A program made the position numbers and the translations under genes. A stretch of 64,000 nt of DNA from Bin87 sp965222895 (GTDB lineage: Bacteria; Chloroflexota; Dehalococcoidia; Lucifugimonadales; UBA3495), in the NCBI GenBank assembly GCA_965222895.1, contig CBDCVB010000001.1:620001-684000 (forward strand), read 5' to 3'. A model generated the notes under the pieces. The model ran no database searches, had not been told where the DNA came from, and saw nothing but the letters and a program-made list of their open reading frames with translations. Of this stretch, positions 10,446-20,715 are shown one piece after another (position 1 is the first letter of the stretch; each line of letters begins with the position of its first letter).

Positions 10446-11903
10446 GCTAGGCTTTACGCATAATGTAGAAAAGTATAAAGACAGGGTAAGCTGGCCTGAC
10501 CCAAATCTCACTAAAGGTCCAGCCATGCTCACCCTGCCCGATGCCATTGTATCTCTGCTCGTTCCCTTCGCCACGCTGTTCAGCAGCCCAACCTGGCGGA
10601 AAGCCCAGGTGCTGCTGATCGGCGCGATCCTGACCCCGGGTCAGCGCACCGTGGCGGCGGCACTGCGCGTCATGGGCCGCCGCGACCAGCGCGACTACGC
10701 CCGCTACCATGAGGTGCTCAATCGGGCGGTGTGGTCGTCCCGTGCGGCGGCCCGCATCCTGCTGGCGCTGCTGCTCCAGCACCTGGATCAGGGCGACGGC
10801 CCGTTGATCTTCGGCATCGACGAAACCCTGGAACGGCGTCGCGGCGCCAAGATCAAAGGTCGGGGCATCTACCGCGATGCGGTGCGTTCCAGCCGCCAGC
10901 AACTGGTCAAGGCCAGCGGCCTGCGCTGGATCTCCCTGATGTGGCTGGGCCACGTGCCCTGGGCCGGACGCCATTGGGCCTTGCCGGCGCTCACCGTGCT
11001 GGCGCCCTCGACGCGGTACTACCAGCAGCAGGGACGCCGACACAAGAAACTCACCGACTGGGCGCGACAGATGGTCATGCAACTGAGGCGCTGGCTGCCG
11101 CAGCGACCGCTGGTGCTGGTGGGCGACCACAGCTACGCCGTGCTGGATCTGCTCCACTGCTGCCAATCCCTCCGTGAACCCGTTACCCTCATTGCCAGAC
11201 TACGTCTGGACGCCGCCCTCTATGCGCCAGCGCCAGCCCGTCAACCGGGTCAGCAGGGCCGCCCGCCGCTGAAAGGCGGGCGGCGACCCTCGCTGCAGGC
11301 CCTCCTCGACCAGCCCCAGGTAACTTGGGCCAGTGTGGCCGTGGCCTGGTATGACGGCGCCACCCGCACGGTGGAACTCACCTCCCAGACGGCAGTCTGG
11401 TACCGCTCCGGCAAGCCTCCCGTCCTGATTCGCTGGGTGCTGATCCGCGATCCCCAGGGCGCCTTCGCCACCCAGGCCTTGCTGTGTACCGACCCATCGG
11501 CGGACCCGACCCAGATCCTGGAATGGTTTGTCCGGCGCTGGCAACTGGCGGTCACCTTTCAGGAGGTGCGGACCCACCTGGGGGGTGGCGACCCAGCGCC
11601 AGTGGTCCGACCGGGCCATCGCCCGCACCACGCCGGTCCTGCTGGGTCGCTTCTCCTGGACCACCCTGGCCGCTCACGCGTTGCAAAAACAGCGCCCCAT
11701 GACCCAACGCAAGGCCGCCTGGTATGACAAGCCGTCGCCGACCTTCGTGGACGCCATCGCCCTGGTCCGACGCCAGCCACAGGTGGCGTCGGAGGGTTTT
11801 TCAACGTCGGCCACCGACCCCGACATTCAGGAACTCCCGGTCGCCCTGTACCACCGACTTGTAGATTCGCTTGCTTACGCCGCTTGAAATGCGGAAAGTC
11901 CAG
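10446..11903 (+). mobile_element. IS701-family insertion sequence inside the IS1182 gene
   Basis: The interruption is delimited by related ends: GCTAGGCTTTACGCAT at the left, and CTGGACTTTCCGCAT as the reverse complement of the right (12 of 15 match). The target bases CTTG(G) occur at 10442-10445/6 and again at 11904-11907/8, a 4-5 bp duplication. Removing the element plus one copy restores the host reading across HLGLAAG. Length is about 1458 bases. Confidence 0.8.
10525..11887 (+). pseudogene. IS701-family transposase with a +1 frameshift
   Basis: DDE transposase of the IS701 group. The N-terminal part (RKAQVLLIGAILTPGQRTVA, VMGRRDQRDYARYHEVLNR) leads to FGIDETLERRRG (first Asp) and LVLVGDHSYAVLDLL (second Asp). 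WFVRRWQLAVTFQEVRTHLG holds the catalytic Glu. At 11581-11585 a run of G appears one base too long. The continuation ATQRQWSDRAIARTTPVLLG runs in the next frame to 11887. All catalytic residues lie before the lesion, but the C-terminal 100 residues would be lost. An error in a homopolymer of the assembly is an alternative explanation. An SD-like sequence is weak. Confidence 0.8.
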
Positions 11904-12515
11904 CTTGGGCTGGCGGCGGGCAGTTGCACCTGTCCGGCCGGACAGGTTACCCACGCCATCGTGCCAACCGGGAAAGCGGACGGATCGCACCGGTCGTGTC
12001 TACCGCTTGCAGGCTTTCCAGTTCGACGGGGCGGTATGTGGGGTATGTCCACTGCGGCCCCAGTGCATCGCGGCCCAAGGCAGAAAAGGACGCAGAGTGC
12101 AAATCCATCCCCAGGAAACCCTGCTGCAACAGGCCCGGGCCTTGCAGCAAAGCGCTGCCTACGACGAGTATCGAGCGCGACGGGTGGTAGTGGAGCACAG
12201 ATTGGCCCGGCTGGTCCAGTTGGGCATCCGGCAGGCCCGCTACTTCGGTAAGGTCAAGACGAAATTCCAGCTGTACCTGGCGGCCACGGTGGCCAACCTG
12301 ACCCTAGCGTTGGGCAAAATCGGGCGGTCGGGCAGTACCGGTGGCGACGCAGACGGCCACCGCGTCGTCCTCAATGTTGTCCACGCTGTCGTCGCCAATG
12401 CTGCGGCCAATTTCAGTGCCGCCCGGCTCGGACAACTATGGTCCCTGATTTTGTTCGTCTCAGCTTTACTGCCGCAACTCCACTTCCAAATCAGGGGTTT
12501 CCGGCCCGGTTTCTA

Positions 12516-13324
12516 GGGCCTGTTCACACTAACGGTGATGAAATGTTAGCATCCCCGCATGGAGATTACACAAGCTCAGTACGAACGCATTGCACCGGTC
12601 CTTCCCGTTCAGCGAGGGAAAGTCAAACTGTCGAACTTGCAAGTGCTCAACGCGATCCTGTATGTCGCTGAGCAGGGTTGCCAGTGGCGGGGGTTGCTGG
12701 CCCGATTCGGCAATTGGCATACCGTCTACACACGGATGAACCGCTGGTCGAAGAATGGAGTGATCGACCGGGTGTTTGAACACCTCCAGCGGGAACAGAT
12801 CGTGCGCATCAAACTCGAAGCGGTAGCGATGGACAGCACCATCGTCAAGGTCCACCCCGATGGCACGGGCGCGCTAAAAAACGGACCTCAGTCGATCGGC
12901 AAGTCCCGGGGCGGCTGGACCACCAAGATTCATATGGTTGCCGCGGATGCGCGCACCGCCATAACGTTCTCGCTCTCCCCTGGACAGGCCCACGACGCGC
13001 CGGAAGGGCGTAAGCTGCTGACCCGCCTTGGCCCGCACGCCCGGGCCGGTCCCTGTTGATGGGCCGGGCATATGAGGGCAATGAGACCCGCCAACTTGCC
13101 TTGGCCTTAGGGTTCATGCCGGTGGTGCCACCCCTGAGCACCCGTGTACACCCATGGGGTACGATCGGAAGATGTACCAGAGGCGTATGAGATCGAGCGG
13201 TTATTCCATCGGTTGAAGGGATTTCGCCGCGTCTTCTCCCGCTTTGAGAAGCTTGACGCGCTCTTCCTTGGGTTCATCTCATTCGCACTCATTCTCGATG
13301 CACTGCGTTAGTGTGAACAGGCCC
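12516..13324 (+). mobile_element. IS5-family insertion sequence with perfect ends
   Basis: Perfect 19-bp terminal inverted repeats, GGGCCTGTTCACACTAACG at 12516-12534 and its reverse complement at 13306-13324, flanked by TA on both sides (12514-12515 and 13325-13326). Total length is 809 bases. The left end abuts the stop codon of the IS1182 transposase. The ends look functional though the transposase is broken. Confidence 0.9.
12559..13310 (+). pseudogene. IS5-family transposase with several frameshifts
   Basis: N-terminal frame 12559-13059 encodes QYERIAPVLPVQRGKVKLSN, CQWRGLLARFGNWHTVYTRM and LEAVAMDSTIVKVHPDG (first catalytic Asp). It then shifts near 13045 into LLMGRAYEGNETRQLALALG, where the second catalytic Asp (normally MDRAYEG) reads Gly. 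Two further shifts (about 13157 and 13190) lead to EIERLFHRLKGFRR, FSRFEKLDALFLGF, and a TAG inside the right inverted repeat. The frameshifts and the missing Asp make it inactive. Its ends could still be recognised by a related active copy. Confidence 0.85.
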
Positions 13325-13530
13325 TAACCTCACCGCCGTCGCCGACCACTCCCCTATCCGTCCAATGACCGCCCATTTTCCCATGAGCATCTATTGCCTA
13401 CACACGACACAACCCACGGCAATTCAGGAAAACGTAATCCGCAATCGGTTCGGTAATGCGCGTTACGCAAATCGTCATCCGGCAAAACGCGACCAACAGA
13501 CCGGCCAGGTTTTAGCACGGCCCTACAAAA

Positions 13531-13570
13531 CGGCGCACCCCCCAACCCGCAGTGGCCAGGGGGTGCGCCG
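13531..13570 (-). terminator. Intrinsic terminator after hsp20
   Basis: CGGCGCACCCCC (13531-13542) pairs over 12 bases with GGGGGTGCGCCG (13559-13570), with a 16-base loop. Read on the minus strand it is followed by TTTTG, 27 bases past the hsp20 stop. It fits a Rho-independent terminator for that gene. Confidence 0.75.
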
Positions 13571-13596
13571 AAGTCAGCCGGTCTTCGGCGCCACGA

Positions 13597-14076
13597 TTAG
13601 CAGGCGTCGGAGGAACCGTTGGCGCCGATGGTCAACCGGCGGGTCTGGGCGGCTTCGGCCACCGGCAGCTTCACGGTCAGCACACCGTTGTCCAAATCCA
13701 CATTGGCATGTTCCAGATCCAGGTCGCTCGGCAACCGCAGCGCCCGCTGGAAACTGCCGGAACGTCGCTCCTTCATCAGGTATTCGTCCGACCTGTGCTC
13801 CACTTCAGTCTGACGCGACGCCTTGACCGACAGCACCCGGTCGGGGCTGATCGTAACGTCCACGTCGTCGGGGCTGAAGCCAGGCCGGGACGCCGTAACC
13901 GTCAGCTGCTGGTCATTCCGGTGCACATCCATCGGAATCGACCACGCCTCAACTGCCGGCTCGCCTTCCGGCTCAAACGGGTCACCCCAGACACGCCCCG
14001 TGAACAACGGACTGTGCATCATCTGGCGCAGGCTGTGCATCTCGCGGAACGGGTCGAATCGCTGCAAACTGGTCAT
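13597..14076 (-). CDS. Small heat shock protein, Hsp20/alpha-crystallin family
   Basis: ATP-independent holdase chaperone that binds unfolding proteins in the cytoplasm. The 159-residue product has a short N-terminal region (FDPFREMHSLRQMM) and an alpha-crystallin domain from about residue 45 (IPMDVHRNDQQLTVTASRPG, FSPDDVDVTI, then SFQRALRLPSDLDLEHANVD and the conserved NGVLTVKLP). It ends in a short tail. The ATG at 14076 is used because AAGGAGGATTATT directly precedes it; an upstream extension is not supported. The gene diverges from the dnaJ-hspR-clpC operon, and the shared 185-base gap holds a possible HspR site. That suggests joint heat-shock control. Confidence 0.93.
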   Translation of the reverse strand: MTSLQRFDPFREMHSLRQMMHSPLFTGRVWGDPFEPEGEPAVEAWSIPMDVHRNDQQLTVTASRPGFSPDDVDVTISPDRVLSVKASRQTEVEHRSDEYLMKERRSGSFQRALRLPSDLDLEHANVDLDNGVLTVKLPVAEAAQTRRLTIGANGSSDAC

Positions 14077-14151
14077 AATAATCCTCCTTGCCCAGGGCCT
14101 TCTGTCCGATGGTGTACGATGCATCACACCGTCAAGGCTTACTATAAATAG

Positions 14152-14169
14152 TTGATTGTTATTTATCAA
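14152..14169. promoter_or_regulatory. HAIR-like inverted repeat, possible HspR operator
   Basis: TTGA and TCAA half sites sit in the sequence TTGATTGTTATTTATCAA, between divergent hsp20 and dnaJ. The HspR operator known from Actinobacteria (HAIR, CTTGAGT-N7-ACTCAAG) has the same half-site core with spacing larger by one base. An hspR gene lies in the operon downstream. The assignment is inference, since the match is partial. Confidence 0.4.
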
Positions 14170-14196
14170 GTATTCGATGTTTAGCAAAGCATATTA

Positions 14197-14223
14197 TTGA
14201 CAGTGTTCCACTACTGATATAAG
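14197..14223 (+). promoter_or_regulatory. Promoter for dnaJ-hspR-clpC
   Basis: TTGACA (14197-14202) is a perfect -35 box, and TATAAG (14218-14223) a near-consensus -10 with 15-base spacing. TAAGAT two bases later gives 17-base spacing as an alternative. It lies about 40 bases before the dnaJ start and just downstream of the HAIR-like repeat. Confidence 0.6.
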
Positions 14224-14261
14224 ATGAGAGCACTAGCAATTTCAGGTGAACAGGCAGCGTA

Positions 14262-15170
14262 ATGGCAGACTACTACGACATTCTGGGGGTGGGGCGCACC
14301 GCCGATGAGAAGGAAATTCGGCAGGCATACCGCCGGCTGGCGCGCCAGCATCATCCCGATGTGAACCCCGGCGACGATGACGCCGCCGAGCGGTTCAAGT
14401 CCATCAACAATGCCTACGAAGTCCTTTCCGACGCCGACAAACGGGCCAAATACGACCGTTACGGCGAAAACTGGCAACACGCCGACCAGTTTGAGCAGCA
14501 GCGCGGGGCCGGTTCCGGGTTCAGCCAGTTCTTCCGCTCCGGTGATTCCGGCAACGGCGGTCGCGGCGGTTTTTCCTTTACCGCCGACGGTGGTTCCCTT
14601 GCCGACATTTTGGGCGGTTTTCCCGGTTTTGGCGGCGCCCGTGAGCCCCAGCGGGCCGCGCTCACCGACGTGCTGGTTGACATCACGTTGGAAGAGGCCG
14701 ACCGCGGCACCACCCGTCTGCTCAACGTACCGGGCGGCCGCCGCCTCGAAGTTACCATCCCCGCCGGCATCGCCGACGGCGGTCGAGTCCACGTCGCCGC
14801 CGGCAACTCTTCGGGCGCCGAATTCAACCTCCTGGTTTCGGTGCTCCCCAACCGTCAATTCGAGCGTCAGGGCGCCGACCTCTATACCACCGTTGACGTG
14901 CCCCTCACCGATGCCGTGCTGGGCGGGGCAGTTACGGTCAAAACGCTGCGCAGCCAGATTGAACTGACGCTGCCGCCCGAAACCCAGAACGGCCGCCGCT
15001 TTCGCCTCGCCGGGCAGGGCATTTCTCAGCTGCGCGAACCCAACCGGCGCGGCAACCTCTTCGCCACCGTCAACGTCGTTCTACCCAACAACCTGACTGA
15101 AAAACAACGGACGTTGTTTGAACAACTGCGCCACCACGGCGTCGAGTCCGACCAGCAGGAGCAACCATAA
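14262..15170 (+). CDS. cbpA: DnaJ/CbpA-type co-chaperone
   Basis: Hsp40 partner of DnaK that stimulates its ATPase and delivers substrate. The J domain spans residues 1-70 (DYYDILGVGRTADEKEIRQA, HPD at 31-33, NNAYEVLSDADKRAKYDRYG). A Gly/Phe-rich linker follows (about 75-125: GFSQFF, GGRGGFSF, GGFPGFGG). Two C-terminal beta domains carry DITLEEADRGTTRLL and VPLTDAVLGGAVTVKTL. The four CxxCxGxG zinc repeats of classic DnaJ are absent, so this is a type II (CbpA-like) protein. The 302-residue length agrees. It opens a three-gene heat-shock operon. The TAA stop shares its last A with the ATG of hspR (TAATG), pointing to translational coupling. dnaK is not in this window. Confidence 0.92.
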   Translation: MADYYDILGVGRTADEKEIRQAYRRLARQHHPDVNPGDDDAAERFKSINNAYEVLSDADKRAKYDRYGENWQHADQFEQQRGAGSGFSQFFRSGDSGNGGRGGFSFTADGGSLADILGGFPGFGGAREPQRAALTDVLVDITLEEADRGTTRLLNVPGGRRLEVTIPAGIADGGRVHVAAGNSSGAEFNLLVSVLPNRQFERQGADLYTTVDVPLTDAVLGGAVTVKTLRSQIELTLPPETQNGRRFRLAGQGISQLREPNRRGNLFATVNVVLPNNLTEKQRTLFEQLRHHGVESDQQEQP

Positions 15171-15556
15171 TGACACCCGAAACGACGCCCGGAATGACAC
15201 TTGGAAGTACCTTGACCACCGAACCCTGCTTCGTTATCAGCGTGGCCGCTCGCATGGTGGGACTGCACGCCCAGACCCTGCGCTACTACGAGCGCGTGGG
15301 GTTGGTGTTGCCTTCTCGCTCCGGTGGACGCCAACGCCTCTATTCCATAGCCGACATTGAACGACTCCGCCGCATCAAGGCATTCACCGACGAAATGGGC
15401 GTCAATCTTGCCGGCGCCGAAGTCGCCCTGAAACTCATAGATCGAATCCGAGAACTAGAAAGCCAGGTGGCAACGCTCTCCGGCGAACTGGAGCGGTTGC
15501 GACCGCCCAGCCGGTCCCGCAACACCGCCGCTTCCAAAGATACCGCCCGGAGGTGA
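15170..15556 (+). CDS. hspR: MerR-family heat-shock repressor HspR
   Basis: Autoregulating repressor of heat-shock genes, known from Actinobacteria to bind HAIR operators with DnaK as co-repressor. The 128-residue protein has a MerR-type winged helix: FVISVAARMVGLHAQTLRYY, then ERVGLVLPSRSGGRQRLYS and DIERLRRIKAFTDEMGVNLA. A coiled-coil helix follows (RIRELESQVATLSGELERL). It lacks metal-binding cysteines. Position between dnaJ and a Clp ATPase is the classic hspR context and separates it from other MerR regulators. The start overlaps the dnaJ stop by one base. It is likely to regulate this operon and possibly the divergent hsp20. Confidence 0.88.
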   Translation: MTPETTPGMTLGSTLTTEPCFVISVAARMVGLHAQTLRYYERVGLVLPSRSGGRQRLYSIADIERLRRIKAFTDEMGVNLAGAEVALKLIDRIRELESQVATLSGELERLRPPSRSRNTAASKDTARR

Positions 15557-15560
15557 TGAA

Positions 15561-18032
<2,472 letters not shown>

Positions 18033-18048
18033 CGGCTATACTATTGCG

Positions 18049-18092
18049 GATATGCGTAGGGGCAACCAGTGGGTCGCCCCTACGCGCATATC
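18049..18092 (+). terminator. Palindromic GTAGGGGC element after clpC
   Basis: GATATGCGTAGGGGC (18049-18063) pairs imperfectly with GCCCCTACGCGCATATC (18076-18092). The hairpin begins 17 bases past the clpC stop and may end the heat-shock transcript, though no T-run follows. A half site (GGTAGGGGCGAA) recurs after the radical SAM gene near 54437, so this may be a dispersed palindromic repeat. Confidence 0.55.
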
Positions 18093-18109
18093 TGATGACA
18101 GCGTTATGG

Positions 18110-18472
18110 CTATTGTGCAGGAAAAGGGCGCGACCGGACGCCGCGCTCATCAATCACCCAGAAGTGTCCTTCCCACTCGGTTCGAGAGGCGATGGCGCCC
18201 AGTATGAAATATGGTCTATCCTCCGCAGCTAAGTTAGGGAGGCGGAACAGAATTATGCCGGGTGGTGGAGGTAAATTATGCCTGAAGATAAGCGCTCCAA
18301 AATCATGCTTGTCATAGGTTATTAGGATCCTGGATTCGTTGACGGCTATGGCCAATACCTCAGTATCTGTAGCTCCAGTGGCGATTTCGTAAATTGATAA
18401 CACATCATATCCAGCCTCTCTAAGCAATGGAATGGCATTACCACGTATATTTTCGTCAGCAACTAATCTCAT
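18110..18472 (-). CDS. DUF5615 PIN-like toxin
   Basis: Putative ribonuclease toxin with a PIN-like fold. The 120-residue protein starts RLVADENIRGNAIPLLREAG, where the early Asp-Glu pair is typical, then TDTEVLAIAVNESRILITYD and KHDFGALIFRH. These give the acidic residues (Asp-5, Asp in TDTEV, Asp in TYDKHDF) expected of a metal-dependent nuclease. It lies 32 bases downstream of a DUF433 protein on the same strand, the usual order of this type II toxin-antitoxin family. Toxicity is inferred from family and context only. Confidence 0.85.
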   Translation of the reverse strand: MRLVADENIRGNAIPLLREAGYDVLSIYEIATGATDTEVLAIAVNESRILITYDKHDFGALIFRHNLPPPPGIILFRLPNLAAEDRPYFILGAIASRTEWEGHFWVIDERGVRSRPFPAQ

Positions 18473-18504
18473 AAATACGTTCCGGCTATCCGGTCGTTAA
18501 GTCG

Positions 18505-18771
18505 TTAATCTGGTGCGTTTTCATATGCAACTCCTGCTATCCAAGCATCAATTTCCGTCGTTATTGGTGGTTCCAGGCTCTCGCTGGCGTAGCGCAGGCA
18601 AGCCCGCACATCGGCTGCGCATAACTGTGGGTAGCCTTCCAGAATGTCCGCCTCACTAGACCCGGCGGACATGAATTCAAGAATGAGCGACACGGCTAAC
18701 CGGGTGCCTTTTATTCGAGGTCTCCCCCCTACTATCCCCGGTGTGCTAACAATCCGCTCTCGCCAATCCAT
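18505..18771 (-). CDS. DUF433 antitoxin
   Basis: 88-residue DUF433 protein, the usual partner of DUF5615/PIN toxins, with a small winged-helix fold that binds DNA and toxin. Visible family signature: RIVSTPGIVGGRPRIKGTRL, then AVSLILEFMSAGSSEADILE and GYPQLCAADVRACLRYA. An AAGGAG site precedes the ATG. A perfect palindrome directly upstream (18790-18809) is a good candidate operator for autoregulation. The pair lies between the heat-shock operon and the UbiA operon. Confidence 0.87.
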   Translation of the reverse strand: MDWRERIVSTPGIVGGRPRIKGTRLAVSLILEFMSAGSSEADILEGYPQLCAADVRACLRYASESLEPPITTEIDAWIAGVAYENAPD

Positions 18772-18789
18772 AATGCCCGCGTCTCCTTG

Positions 18790-18809
18790 ATAAGCTGAAC
18801 CTAGCTTAT
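18790..18809. promoter_or_regulatory. Palindrome upstream of the DUF433/DUF5615 pair
   Basis: ATAAGCT (18790-18796) and AGCTTAT (18803-18809) form a perfect inverted repeat with a 6-base spacer, 19 bases before the DUF433 ATG and overlapping the approach to its ribosome site. Toxin-antitoxin operons are usually autoregulated at such sites. Binding is inferred. Confidence 0.5.
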
Positions 18810-18832
18810 TTTAGCATGGCGGGCAGAAATGC

Positions 18833-19729
18833 TTAGTTCAGCAGCAGCACAGCCGCTGATACTGCCAGCCACGCCACGATTGACACCAGCAGCGGCGCAT
18901 CCCGCATCATCAGCAGCTCTGGCGATTCGGCGTCCTGGCTGTTGTTCAGCAGATACAGGTAGCGAAAAAGCCCGAAGATGACCAGCGGCGCAGTCAGCAG
19001 CATGGCGTTGTTGGCCGGCAGATTTTCGCCCTCAACTGTGTACAGGGTGTAGCTGACCAACGCTGCCGTAGCCGCCAACGTGAGCAATTGCCCGCCCAGC
19101 GGAGGGGCATAGTGATGCAAAGTCCCCCGCTGTTCCGACGGTTCATCGCCGGCGAGGCGAGCTTCGGCGTAACGCCGCCCCACCACTAGGAATAGCGCTC
19201 CGGCGGCAGTTACGGCGTACAGCCACGGTGACGGCGCAGCCCCCACCGCCACCGCGCCGGCCACCGCTCGCAGCACGTATCCACTCGCCACCAGCATCAC
19301 ATCCACCAGCGCTACCCGTTTCAAACCCGCCGAATACGCCACGTTGATGGCCAGATATATCGATCCCGCCAACACCAGCGGCCATCCCAAAAAGTACATA
19401 ACCACCAAACTAACCAAGGCCAGCGCCAGCGTCCCCACTAAGGCCAGCCAGGCGGGAACCGCTCCCGACGCGATGGGGCGTCGGCGTTTAATCGGATGCT
19501 GACGGTCGGCCTCCCGGTCGGCCAGGTCGTTCAGCAGGTACACGGCGGAAGCGGCGGCGCAAAACGCGGCAACCAGCGCCAGCAACCGTCCCAGGTGCGG
19601 CAACAGGGTTGTCAAATCGTCCGCCGACCACACCAGGTCAACGGCGAACAACAGCGGCAGAAACACCAACAGGTTTTTTACCCACTGTCGAGGCCGCAAA
19701 GCCTTGAGCAAGCCCGCCAGCCCGGTCAT
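18833..19729 (-). CDS. UbiA-family prenyl-phosphate transferase, DPPR-synthase-like
   Basis: Integral membrane transferase of the UbiA superfamily. The closest family by motif is decaprenyl-phosphate phosphoribosyltransferase (Rv3806c type), which moves phosphoribose from PRPP to a polyprenyl phosphate. The 298-residue protein has LKALRPRQWVKNLLVFLPLL at the N-terminus, the aspartate-rich motif NDLADREADRQHPIKRRRPI (about 72-91), a second Asp motif in LKRVALVDVMLVASGYVLRA, and about eight to nine membrane helices. The ATG at 19729 overlaps the stop of the upstream flippase-like gene (ATGA), so the two are translationally coupled. Together they suggest synthesis and flipping of a lipid-linked sugar. 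Another UbiA substrate cannot be excluded. Confidence 0.8.
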   Translation of the reverse strand: MTGLAGLLKALRPRQWVKNLLVFLPLLFAVDLVWSADDLTTLLPHLGRLLALVAAFCAAASAVYLLNDLADREADRQHPIKRRRPIASGAVPAWLALVGTLALALVSLVVMYFLGWPLVLAGSIYLAINVAYSAGLKRVALVDVMLVASGYVLRAVAGAVAVGAAPSPWLYAVTAAGALFLVVGRRYAEARLAGDEPSEQRGTLHHYAPPLGGQLLTLAATAALVSYTLYTVEGENLPANNAMLLTAPLVIFGLFRYLYLLNNSQDAESPELLMMRDAPLLVSIVAWLAVSAAVLLLN

Positions 19730-20715
19730 GGCTCGTTCCCCACGACGGGTTCCGGCTCCACGACGGGTTCCCGATGGGAAACGTCGTGAGACTGCGTGTC
19801 GACGCCTGTACCCATCCGAGTCAGCAACAGCCACCCCAGCAGACCCACCAGAACGGCCAGCCAAAGGGTGGCCAAACGTGTCAGCAGCGTCGCCGCCGAC
19901 GCAGCCGCCACCGTTACTCCGGCCTGAATCAACAGCGCAACCATGCTGCCCTCGAACCCGATGAGTCCACCGGGCAGCGCGGTAATCGCTCCCACCAACG
20001 CCGCTATCGCCGAAACTGGCAAGGCCACCGTCAGGGCCAACTGCTCATCCAGGCCAAACACAATCACCCACAGCGCCAGACCTTCCGCAGCCCAGGCCAG
20101 CGCTCCCAGCGCCACCGCTGCCGCCAGCATCCGGGGAGCCATCAGCCGGCGCACGCCGGCCTGCGACTGCGACAGCGGCTGATGCCAGCGTCGCAAAACG
20201 GGCAGCCGCAACACCGCCAGACCGTATTTCGATGCGGCCAGCAATCCCGCTGCCAAAACCGCCGCCAGAACTGCGCCAATCGCGATGCCAACCGCGGGCG
20301 GCAGCAACGCCAAACCCACCAACGCCAGCAATCCAACCGAAATCACATCGGTAAGACGCTCCATGACCACGGCGGGAGCCGATTGCGCAACGGGTACGCC
20401 GGCCCGCTGGCTCAGCCACACGCTTTTCAGCAGCTCGCCCACCTTGCCAGGCGTAATTGACAACGCCAACCCGGCCACAAACACGAGGAGGCACACCGAG
20501 TGCGGCACCCGAATGTCCAGCGCCCGCAGGTACATTGACCAACGAATGTAGCGCAGCGCGTAGTTCAACACCGCCAATCCTGCTGCCGCCGCAAACCAGG
20601 CCGGCGGGAACCGAGCCAGCAGAGCCCCAACCTGCCGGACGTCTCCATAGGCCAGCAGGCCCGCGAACACCCCGACGGCCAGCAAGCCCAGCAACAACCA
20701 TCGGTTTCTACTCAC
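19726..20715 (-). CDS. Flippase-like (LPG synthase TM / UPF0104) membrane protein
   Basis: 329-residue polytopic membrane protein of the YbhN/AglD/lysylphosphatidylglycerol-synthase transmembrane family, thought to translocate lipid-linked sugars. Typical features are LNYALRYIRWSMYLRALDI, the motif LSITPGKVGELLKSVWLSQR near 87-105, VVMERLTDVISVGLLALVGL, and ALPGGLIGFEGSMVALLIQA near 245-265. The C-terminal tail is hydrophilic, with a short direct repeat (EPVVEPEPVV). It overlaps larB upstream by 8 bases and ubiA downstream by 4, so the minus-strand genes form one operon. Confidence 0.85.
   Translation of the reverse strand: MSRNRWLLLGLLAVGVFAGLLAYGDVRQVGALLARFPPAWFAAAAGLAVLNYALRYIRWSMYLRALDIRVPHSVCLLVFVAGLALSITPGKVGELLKSVWLSQRAGVPVAQSAPAVVMERLTDVISVGLLALVGLALLPPAVGIAIGAVLAAVLAAGLLAASKYGLAVLRLPVLRRWHQPLSQSQAGVRRLMAPRMLAAAVALGALAWAAEGLALWVIVFGLDEQLALTVALPVSAIAALVGAITALPGGLIGFEGSMVALLIQAGVTVAAASAATLLTRLATLWLAVLVGLLGWLLLTRMGTGVDTQSHDVSHREPVVEPEPVVGNEP

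Larger units (their letters stand above)
9227..12516 (+). pseudogene. IS1182-family transposase, interrupted by an IS701-type insertion
   Basis: The first part (9227-10445) has the typical N-terminus (YGLLAALRDQLFSDDDFAEI), VALDTTCILGRGA (first catalytic Asp) and VVDTDSQLITAVDVLPGNARD (second Asp). It carries an in-frame TAG at 10310-10312, where GAG would give the expected GAPVEE. After the inserted IS701-like element, the reading resumes at 11904 with LGLAAGSCTCPAGQVT. One extra base near 11972 shifts it to KRTDRTGRVYRLQAFQFDGA, VCGVCPLRPQC and VVEHRLARLVQLGIRQARYF (catalytic Glu). It therefore has three independent lesions (nonsense, insertion, +1 frameshift) and is dead. The element's own terminal repeats were not identified. 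Confidence 0.85.
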
